A stretch of DNA of 64,000 nt, from positions 124,001 through 188,000 of the forward strand of contig CADCXA010000025.1 in assembly GCA_902806565.1 (NCBI GenBank), in the 5' to 3' direction. Source of the stretch: Hypoxylon rubiginosum. Its lineage: Eukaryota > Ascomycota > Sordariomycetes > Xylariales > Hypoxylaceae. Below, one piece after another: positions 57,361 to 64,000 of the stretch (position 1 is its first letter; the number at the start of each line of letters is the position of its first letter). Position numbers and translations under genes: made by a program. The notes under the pieces are model-generated. The model worked only from the letters and a program-made list of their open reading frames with translations. It ran no database searches and had not been told where the DNA came from.

Positions 57361-58215
57361 CGGAGTCCTTCTTCTCCTCCCAAGATCTATGATTTTCGAG
57401 TGAATTGCGGAAGCCGCCAGAAATATACCTAAATTCGCATATAGAGCGAGAGTTGCAGTGTGGATTTGAAACGAGTTACGATACCAGGAATTTACGACGG
57501 AGAAGAGATTCCTCTATAAATTGCGGTTAAATATACATGTTGTGAGGGTTGAGATAATGACTTTTGCCAGAACCAAAAAAAGAAGAAAAAAAAACTATAA
57601 TGTAAATAATAGTTGAGACCAAAGAGAATTACTCTCTTCCTCATCTTTCCCAACGTTTTCAAAGAGGTTTCTCGGAGGACTATCCTAGTACGTAATTTCT
57701 ATATCTATGTTGACCCTGGAGTATGCACAAGGACCACTTACAACTCGAATAGGCTTTGGACAAATAATTCTAAGAATTCGCTTCGTATAGACTTCTACGT
57801 ATGTGTGTGGATCGATCTGCCATCTGAGACATCGAGATCTACTTTAATTTGAGGCATTGGAGGCGTAGCAATATATATTTTAGTACTTCTCCGATATAGG
57901 AGTTCCGTACTCTGTCTTCTTCATGCTCACAAGACTACCTGGATGGTGAGGTTTAAAAAATGCGCCTCTTGAAGGCAACCTGATTATTGAGACCCTTCAA
58001 ATTCGTATGAATTCATTTCTTTTTTATTGTTGTTTGCCTGGAGGTGGTGGGTTGTAAGGCGACGGAGATTTGTCTGCAATCCGTGGCGACACAAAGGGGC
58101 AATGGACCAATGACCGGGATATCCGGCAGGCGTCGAACCAAACACTCCGACCCTAGAACTCCGTCTAGTCAAGTCTGCGTGCTCCCTTATACCACCATCC
58201 GCTTCTTCACTATCC
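57361..58215. other. Convergent intergenic spacer, ADH to unknown gene
   Basis: Holds the 3' flanks of two converging genes. It is AT-rich with A runs near 57575-57595. No gene seen. Confidence 0.5.
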
Positions 58216-59355
58216 TCACGGCCTCTGGTCTCCGTCCCCGTTTGCGCCGTTTCCGTCTGCCAGCTGCTGTAGTTGATGTTCCGCGAGAATAATCTTCGTT
58301 TCGACCTTGTTCCTCAGTAGAGCAGTACCAGAATTAAAAGGTCTCGATTTGCTGTCGAGATCCTGTCGGAACGCCGCCCACGCTGCTATCGATTCCTCCG
58401 GGCTTCGACGCTTGTCGCCATGTTTGATGATCTTGTAGCGAATCCAGGTCCCGGCCGGGGCTTCGGCGGCCATCCGGTCGTGTGCTTTGATCTTCTCGAA
58501 CTTGACCTTTAAACATTCGACGAAGGTAAGCTTCTTGTGGGCGGCCCCGTCGGCCTGGATCGCGCCGGACATCTCGACTGGACGCCTTTCCGAACGAATC
58601 GTAGGGGTGAAGTCGCACAGCAAAAGCCTCTTGAATTTTTCTTCGCGAGAGAAACCCTCCTGAAAGTACCCGACCTCTTGCTTCTTGACACAATCCAGGC
58701 AATACACGACGTAGCGTATGCGCGAGACCTCCTCCCTCAGCGCCTCGAGCAAAACGTCAAACTGCGGCCTTACCTCTTTCCAGAACAGCGCGTCGTTCTT
58801 CAGATCCTGATACCTATTCGACCTCACAGCAGGTTCAGGCTTCGTCTGCGCATCGCCTTCCTTCTCCTCCGCCGGGGGGCTGCCACGGCGGTTCCATAGA
58901 TACGCGGTGCGCTGCATCTGCCAGCCGGCGTCTGCGATCGCAGTCTTGGCGCGGTACAAGCTAGCAGCGGCCTCCTCGGCGTCATCTCCCGGCAGGAAGT
59001 GGATTCTGTCCGGGCCGGCGAGATGGAAGTCGAGGTACATAAGCTGCTGGTCATACTCTATATTCGTGTCGGTGAGGCGGCGGACGAGTTGGTTTGCCCG
59101 GAACATATTCTTGCGCCAGCCGACCTTGTGAAGCGTTGCCGAACATTCTTTCGAACAGTCCTCCACCAGGGACAGGACGTCCTTGCGGTGGCGTGTTTCT
59201 CTATAAGTAACCGTCTCGAGATCGTCGGCTATGCTTGTTCGGGTGTCGATGACAAACCTTTGTATCGCCTCCCTCTCCGTTGGTGCCGAGGGCGAGGGTG
59301 GCGCGCTGTCTGATCGACAACGGTGGCGGCGATAGCTGTCATAAAAGATTGCCAT
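58216..59355 (-). CDS. Uncharacterised 379-residue protein
   Basis: An uninterrupted frame on the minus strand with fungal-like codon use. I do not recognise the family. It is highly charged and predicted mostly helical (DDLETVTYRETRHRKDVLSLVED, ALREEVSRIRYVVYCLDCVKK). It has no signal peptide or membrane segment. A CLDC pair (about 223-226) and scattered Cys residues are the only possible metal ligands, and they are too sparse for a known motif. A middle segment, EEKEGDAQTKPEP, is a flexible linker. The protein ends in a Gly/Asn/Asp-rich tail (GNGANGDGDQRP). The ATG at 59355 is the first in frame; the 5' flank is AT-rich and promoter-like. Function cannot be assigned from sequence alone. Confidence 0.7.
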   Translation of the reverse strand: MAIFYDSYRRHRCRSDSAPPSPSAPTEREAIQRFVIDTRTSIADDLETVTYRETRHRKDVLSLVEDCSKECSATLHKVGWRKNMFRANQLVRRLTDTNIEYDQQLMYLDFHLAGPDRIHFLPGDDAEEAAASLYRAKTAIADAGWQMQRTAYLWNRRGSPPAEEKEGDAQTKPEPAVRSNRYQDLKNDALFWKEVRPQFDVLLEALREEVSRIRYVVYCLDCVKKQEVGYFQEGFSREEKFKRLLLCDFTPTIRSERRPVEMSGAIQADGAAHKKLTFVECLKVKFEKIKAHDRMAAEAPAGTWIRYKIIKHGDKRRSPEESIAAWAAFRQDLDSKSRPFNSGTALLRNKVETKIILAEHQLQQLADGNGANGDGDQRP

Positions 59356-61451
59356 GTCCCCTTCTTCGATCAGCAGGATAGAGCTTCAAAACGAAATGAA
59401 TGGGAGGTGATTTTTTAGGCGTGAATGGGATTTTGTCTTGGTAGGTATGCGCACTTTTCCCACCACCAATGATCCATGGCGATGTGACAAAGTACTGACG
59501 AGAAGATTGCCGCTAATATGGTTGCTACGGAAATATTCGCAAATTTTACAGCTCTTTCGGTCGCTATCTCAATGCACAATATATGCTCCTCGGCCTACTC
59601 GATGTGCGTCTCTTACTTGTAGCCAACTCAGCAACCAGCAATCTAAAACGTGTTGCTGGTGTCACATCTACACGCCAGATTTAAAGCGCGACAGTATAAA
59701 TGTCCGACCTTGGATCGTCTTCTCAAATGCAAACAAGCAACCATCTATTCATCTCATAAATACCAGACCTATGAATCATCTTCTGACTAACTCCTTGCTG
59801 CCTCGTTTGTCGTCCCTTGCGTTTGCTTCGATACATTCCAGCTCACCTTAGCCATAATATGAGCACGAAAATGTCAAAACGACTTTCAAAGTTGAGATAT
59901 CAAACAACACAAGTGTTCAATAATACGTGGTAGTGACAGAGGTCGAACAAAAATTGGGCAGCTTGGGCAAGAATATAATTGGATATAGCACTAGGGTAGG
60001 GTATATACCTCCCTCCCTCAAATAGGCTGTCCACCAACAGTCTTGGCTGAGCTTCCTATACTCGTATTATACAATCAATTTGCCTATATGTATTAACTAC
60101 GTATTGGACTCCCTCCCTGAGGGCCCCGAACCGGGATATAAACAATGAGCTCCTATAATATACAGGGTAAAACTATATCATGTATTCGAGCTCAAAAATT
60201 TGCCTCCCCTTGCGAAGAAACAACATCGTCCACCCGCAAGCGTCATTTCATATTTGAACCAACAGGGTGCTATCATGTGGCAGATTCTATTTAATTTTCT
60301 AAATGAGAATTGCTTGACAATCGACCCTCTAGCAGTCTAACATTCAGCCAAAGCCAAAGCAACCCTGGCGGAACTACAAACATGCCAGACCGATAACGCA
60401 TCTGACCACTTCTAGAACCGGAGCAAACATGACAATAGCACCTTGATAGACTCGCCATATCGCTGCACCACCCCTCTTGTAGGGTCATTGCCATCCGAAC
60501 TAGCTGGATCCCGCCCGAGAGGCTTGGGCTGGTGTGCTAAACGTAGGCTGGCCGCTACCTACGGAACTCTGCAGTGGCCCGCTTCCGTCGGACTGCGAGA
60601 AGCCGGGAGAGCCGCTAGACTCCGGCGCCGAACCTGCGGTTGCGATGCTGCTGCTGCTGCTGCGACCGCTGCCGAGAGTTGCCCGGTCGAGAAAAAAGCG
60701 GAACTAACCCGAGGGCGGTGGAGGCGGCTGCGGCTCAGGGGCTAGACAGTGGAGTTGTTGCTATCTATATCGATATCGACATCGTCCCTCTGTGCGCGAG
60801 AGTTGGAGTTCGAGCATATATATATATCAAGACGCCCCCGGCGTGTCTGGACAGAGCAAGTTCGCGCGACTCGATTCCGGGAGGCGTTTGCGGGGCGCCG
60901 CCAGGTGGCTTTTGGGCTATCGAACCCGCAGCTATACCGGCGAGCCCGCCGGAGAGATGCAGGAGAAAAAGGCTAGGTCGAGCGCCTGTTCCGCCGGAAA
61001 AAGGCTCCAAACACTCGTGATGATATTGTTTCTGCGGGTGCCCGTCGGGAGTGTCGCGCGCGACGTAGGGAGAAGCCGACAATAGGAACCGGCGCTAGCG
61101 GGAGGCCAGTCACCAACTTTTTGATGGAAAGCCCTGTGCTGGGGGCACCTGATCGCAACCAATATCTGAATCAACGACCCTCTACTCGTTAGTGAAGTTG
61201 TAACTTGGTGGGTGCGTGTGAGGCAAGCATAGGGAAAACCGCAAGCAGCCCTGTTAATAATGGATTTCAAAATTGATGCAACAACCTGAGTACCCGCCAT
61301 CTAAGGTACCGTGGATGCTATGCTTGGCTAACGCTCCATATGCTTTATGTTAACCGTGTCCCATTCCCTAGTAAATGCACGACTGACCCAGTCCGTAGAC
61401 AATACCCAATAACTGATGCAGATGCTCCAAAAGACCAAGCGAAAATTCATG
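59356..61451. other. Intergenic with a local GC-rich island
   Basis: Two minus-strand genes flank it. The sequence from about 60500 to 61090 is much more GC-rich than the rest and includes a (CTG)5 run at 60648-60662. Overlapping frames occur on both strands there, none with recognisable motifs. The remainder is AT-rich without a gene. Confidence 0.45.
60648..60662 (+). repeat. (CTG)5 triplet run
   Basis: A short triplet repeat in the GC-rich island; it could encode a short Ala, Cys or Leu run but lies in no supported gene. Confidence 0.7.
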
Positions 61452-63980
61452 TCATAACATCTCGTAAAGCACATCGTCGAGTCCCGCATCTCCATAATCT
61501 GTCTCCTGCGACCCGGGTACTACAGGTGCTTGCTTCTCCTGCTTCTGGTTCCCTTTACGGCTAAGCTGCTCCAGTTCCTCCAGCATTATCTCGTAGGAAC
61601 TGCGGGACCGGCTCCGTCTTTGACGGCCCTCGTTGGGTTCTGCGTTCTTTTGGCTCGGCTTTGATAGCTGATTCACTGTTAGCGGCTGTGAATGACCCTT
61701 GGACTGGCTATGTTTCTGAGAAGTTGAGTCTTTTAGTGCCTCGGGGCCGGACGCGCAATTCGCGACAGAATTAGAGCTGCCATCTTCTACTGTTCCACGT
61801 AGTAGGCTATCTAGACGTTCATCCTCCGATCTTCTTAGACGCTCGAGCTGCTGTTGAACCTTCTGTCTAGCTGCGGAATCTTCCCATTTTGTCGTTTTGT
61901 TTCTCTCGATGATGTATTTGTATTGAGCCTCGCGGCAGCTCGACCCGAAGAACTGCTTGGGCGAAGCGCGAGGCTGTCCTGTACGCTTTTTCGTTTGTGA
62001 CGGCCCCGGCGCTTCGGGTTTACGGCCCTGGTACGTTGCGCTTTTATTTTCCGGCTTCGGCCTAGCTTCGTTCTCAAGGCTACCATTGGAGAGGTAAATC
62101 CGGGTTTCTTGCACGTTTGTGGTAGTAGGTTTGGTTCCTCTTACGGTTGAGCCCTCGCAGCCTTCATTTGACGCTTCCGAAACCTGAAGGCGAGGCGACC
62201 AATCGTGAGCATCAATGGATTTCGCTCCAGAGTTTAACTCCGATTTCTCAACTCGCTTTGTTGCTAATTGGGATACCGACGTGATGGGATTAATGCCGGA
62301 TTTACTCCTGGTGGCTTTGGGAAGAGGTGGTGGACCGACCGTTTTAGGCGCATAGTTTGATGGAGTCGGACCTTCTCTACGTTCGATTCCTAACGAAGAT
62401 GGCGTCTCGTCTTCGAGATCTTTAATATCCTGTGATGAGAGGAAGAAATCCTGCGTTGAGAAAAATGGCATATGGAAAGCTTCCGTGTTATCCGAGGATT
62501 GCGCTTCTGTAGCCGGAAGAGACAGTGTGTGCCGTGACTGATTGGTCGATATCGTCTCTCGAGTAAATCTGGTTTCGGTCCTGCTCTCTTTAAACTTAGG
62601 GATTGCGCGATTGATATTTAGCACGCCTGGTGTCATGTTAGAAAGTGGATTGCGGCCAAGGGGTGACCGAGTAGAGTGTGTAGGCTTCGGCTTTGGCTGT
62701 AAACCATCCTTTCCAATGCTGGGCTTGGACTCTCCGAAGACTTCCCTTACTTCTTGAGAAGGGCTCGGGAAGAAATCATCGAGGTGGCTGAACATGAATA
62801 ACTGTGTACTCATCGGCGGCTGCTCCCCCGCTGTTCTTTGAGGTACGTGTCCTCCGCGAGGCCGAGAGATAGGACTGATAGACGATTTGAATTTTGGTAC
62901 ATGAGGCTGCTTGACTAGGAACTGCGGTGTCCTCGGCCCACTAGCTGGTGTATGACTAGGCGCTTTGAACTTAGGCGGAAGTCGAGGTGGCCCCATTGGT
63001 GTTTGAGGACGCCGAAAAGACGGCGGGGCTAAGACATGCGGTTGAGATTTTCGAGACGTTTGGATTGGTGAGTCTATGATGGGACTCTCTATGGGTATGG
63101 ATAGTTTCGTACGGTTAGGGGTCGGTTGTTTATTCCTCAAATTGACCTCGTTTGTGACTAGGGTCTGGAGTGGCTGTCGAATAGAAGGTAGCGATGCACT
63201 ATCCTCTGCCTTCTGTTCTTGAGGCGTTTTTTGAGTGGGAATGGGCAAATGAACATGGCCGTCTGGTGACTTCGGTGGTGACGGCCGATTAGGGACATGG
63301 ACAACTTGTTCCTTTAGCAAAGGTTCGCCATCCCGAGCAGCCTCGTTATCGTTAGGAAGACTACTTGGAACATTGACTAGCTCGTCCAACAATTCATCAA
63401 CTGTTTCGGGATCATCCAGACCGAGGTTTGGATGCTCCGGTGCTGACTGTTCTTTAACCGGGCCATTGTCTTCTGTAGTAGCTTCTCTGGTATTTGGGAT
63501 CTGGACTGCTGTCGGTGAGATTCCGAGAATCCCTGCAGAGCTCGGACAATATCCCGGCTCTGGACTCTCTAGACCCTCAGGCACCGAAAACTCCGTCTTT
63601 TGCTTTTTCGGGGGTGGCTCGGGTTCATCTTCGGCCGACTGCGTGCCACTGTCACTATCATCGGCATCGGCAGTGACCGGACTTGCTGTCCTGGTCTCCT
63701 GTTTCCGTCTATCGCCACGGACAAACCAGGCAATTGTATCCTGTGAAGGGTGGACATCGACTAGAGGCAATCCTTTCTTCTTCCTCTCCGCGCGAACCTT
63801 TTCTTCCTTTTCTTTTTTCTTATCCCGTGCAGCCCTGGCGCGAGCTTGGTTCTTCTCCTTCTCGAACTCCTTTCGGATGCGGTCCTGCTCGAAGAGGTCC
63901 CGCCGTCGCTGTTCGGTTTTTGATAACTTGGGACCCTTATTCTTTTGTTGGTAGGCTTTCTTAGCTTGCTTCGTGGTCAT
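61452..63980 (-). CDS. Large disordered protein with conserved-looking charged N-terminus
   Basis: One uninterrupted 842-residue frame on the minus strand. The ATG at 63980 begins MTTKQAKKAYQQKNKG; only 20 bases of upstream sequence are visible, so an extra 5' exon cannot be excluded. Residues about 15-75 are a basic/acidic helical segment (KTEQRRRDLFEQDRIRKEFEK, EEKVRAERKKKG). A block, VHPSQDTIAWFVRGD (about 77-91), which looks ordered and conserved, follows. Most of the rest is Pro/Ser/Glu-rich and probably disordered. It includes short ordered-looking blocks QLFMFSHLDDFFPSPSQEV (about 394) and FFSTQDFFLSSQDIKDLED (about 508), phenylalanine/aspartate-rich and possibly binding sites. A further helical segment, FGSSCREAQYKYIIERNKTTKW (about 682), precedes the end, which carries YEIMLEELEQLSRKG and an acidic DDVLYEML tail. 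Probably nuclear, from basic clusters; function unknown. Confidence 0.82.
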   Translation of the reverse strand: MTTKQAKKAYQQKNKGPKLSKTEQRRRDLFEQDRIRKEFEKEKNQARARAARDKKKEKEEKVRAERKKKGLPLVDVHPSQDTIAWFVRGDRRKQETRTASPVTADADDSDSGTQSAEDEPEPPPKKQKTEFSVPEGLESPEPGYCPSSAGILGISPTAVQIPNTREATTEDNGPVKEQSAPEHPNLGLDDPETVDELLDELVNVPSSLPNDNEAARDGEPLLKEQVVHVPNRPSPPKSPDGHVHLPIPTQKTPQEQKAEDSASLPSIRQPLQTLVTNEVNLRNKQPTPNRTKLSIPIESPIIDSPIQTSRKSQPHVLAPPSFRRPQTPMGPPRLPPKFKAPSHTPASGPRTPQFLVKQPHVPKFKSSISPISRPRGGHVPQRTAGEQPPMSTQLFMFSHLDDFFPSPSQEVREVFGESKPSIGKDGLQPKPKPTHSTRSPLGRNPLSNMTPGVLNINRAIPKFKESRTETRFTRETISTNQSRHTLSLPATEAQSSDNTEAFHMPFFSTQDFFLSSQDIKDLEDETPSSLGIERREGPTPSNYAPKTVGPPPLPKATRSKSGINPITSVSQLATKRVEKSELNSGAKSIDAHDWSPRLQVSEASNEGCEGSTVRGTKPTTTNVQETRIYLSNGSLENEARPKPENKSATYQGRKPEAPGPSQTKKRTGQPRASPKQFFGSSCREAQYKYIIERNKTTKWEDSAARQKVQQQLERLRRSEDERLDSLLRGTVEDGSSNSVANCASGPEALKDSTSQKHSQSKGHSQPLTVNQLSKPSQKNAEPNEGRQRRSRSRSSYEIMLEELEQLSRKGNQKQEKQAPVVPGSQETDYGDAGLDDVLYEML

Positions 63981-64000
63981 AGGCCGCGCGGCGAGGCGAG

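Overview
The window reads as nuclear DNA of a filamentous ascomycete (Pezizomycotina, most likely Sordariomycetes; the class is inference). Genes are spaced by long non-coding stretches. They carry short introns of about 50-160 bases with GTANGT-like donors, CTAAC/CTAAT branch sites and YAG acceptors. The protein set is typically fungal: a Zn2Cys6 regulator, a CRH-type cell-wall transglycosylase, a HAM1-like protein, Rrb1, Dom34 and a fungal fructosamine-kinase-like protein. There is no CRISPR array, operon, rRNA, or recognisable transposon.

Layout. 1-1178 is the 3' part of a Dom34/Pelota gene. 2171-5366 is a WDR44-type WD40 protein with a C-terminal zinc ribbon. 6491-7171 is a secreted Ser/Thr-rich protein. 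7995-9494 (minus) is Rrb1/GRWD1. 10317-10793 is a four-helix membrane protein. 11007-13381 (minus) is a dihydroxy-acid dehydratase paralogue that, in my reconstruction, contains two consecutive micro-exons of 5 and 8 nt. 14181-15713 (minus) is a fructosamine-kinase-like gene. 16746-17821 (minus) and 27698-29407 (plus) are two Myb/SANT-like genes, transcribed divergently from about 9.9 kb without a recognisable gene. 31115-32080 is a degenerate Nudix protein. 34903-36356 is a GPI-type CRH. 37815-38600 is an atypical SDR. 40118-41278 is a secreted lactonase-like propeller. 43883-46691 is a HAM1-like protein. 49171-51638 is a Zn2Cys6 factor. 56034-57360 is a zinc alcohol dehydrogenase. 58216-59355 and 61452-63980 (both minus) are unknown proteins.

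The genes do not form one pathway. Translation and ribosome upkeep (Dom34, Rrb1), cell-wall and secreted functions (CRH, Ser/Thr-rich protein, lactonase-like protein), metabolism (DHAD, fructosamine kinase, ADH, SDR) and transcription (two Myb-like, one Zn2Cys6) lie interspersed. Exon models were built by hand from splice signals, reading phase and family conservation. They need transcript data.

The most striking items are the tandem micro-exons in the DHAD gene, where the 5-nt exon supplies the first iron-sulphur ligand cysteine; a recurring TACCTAGGTA-type palindrome found only between genes; and the large divergent region between two Myb-like genes.
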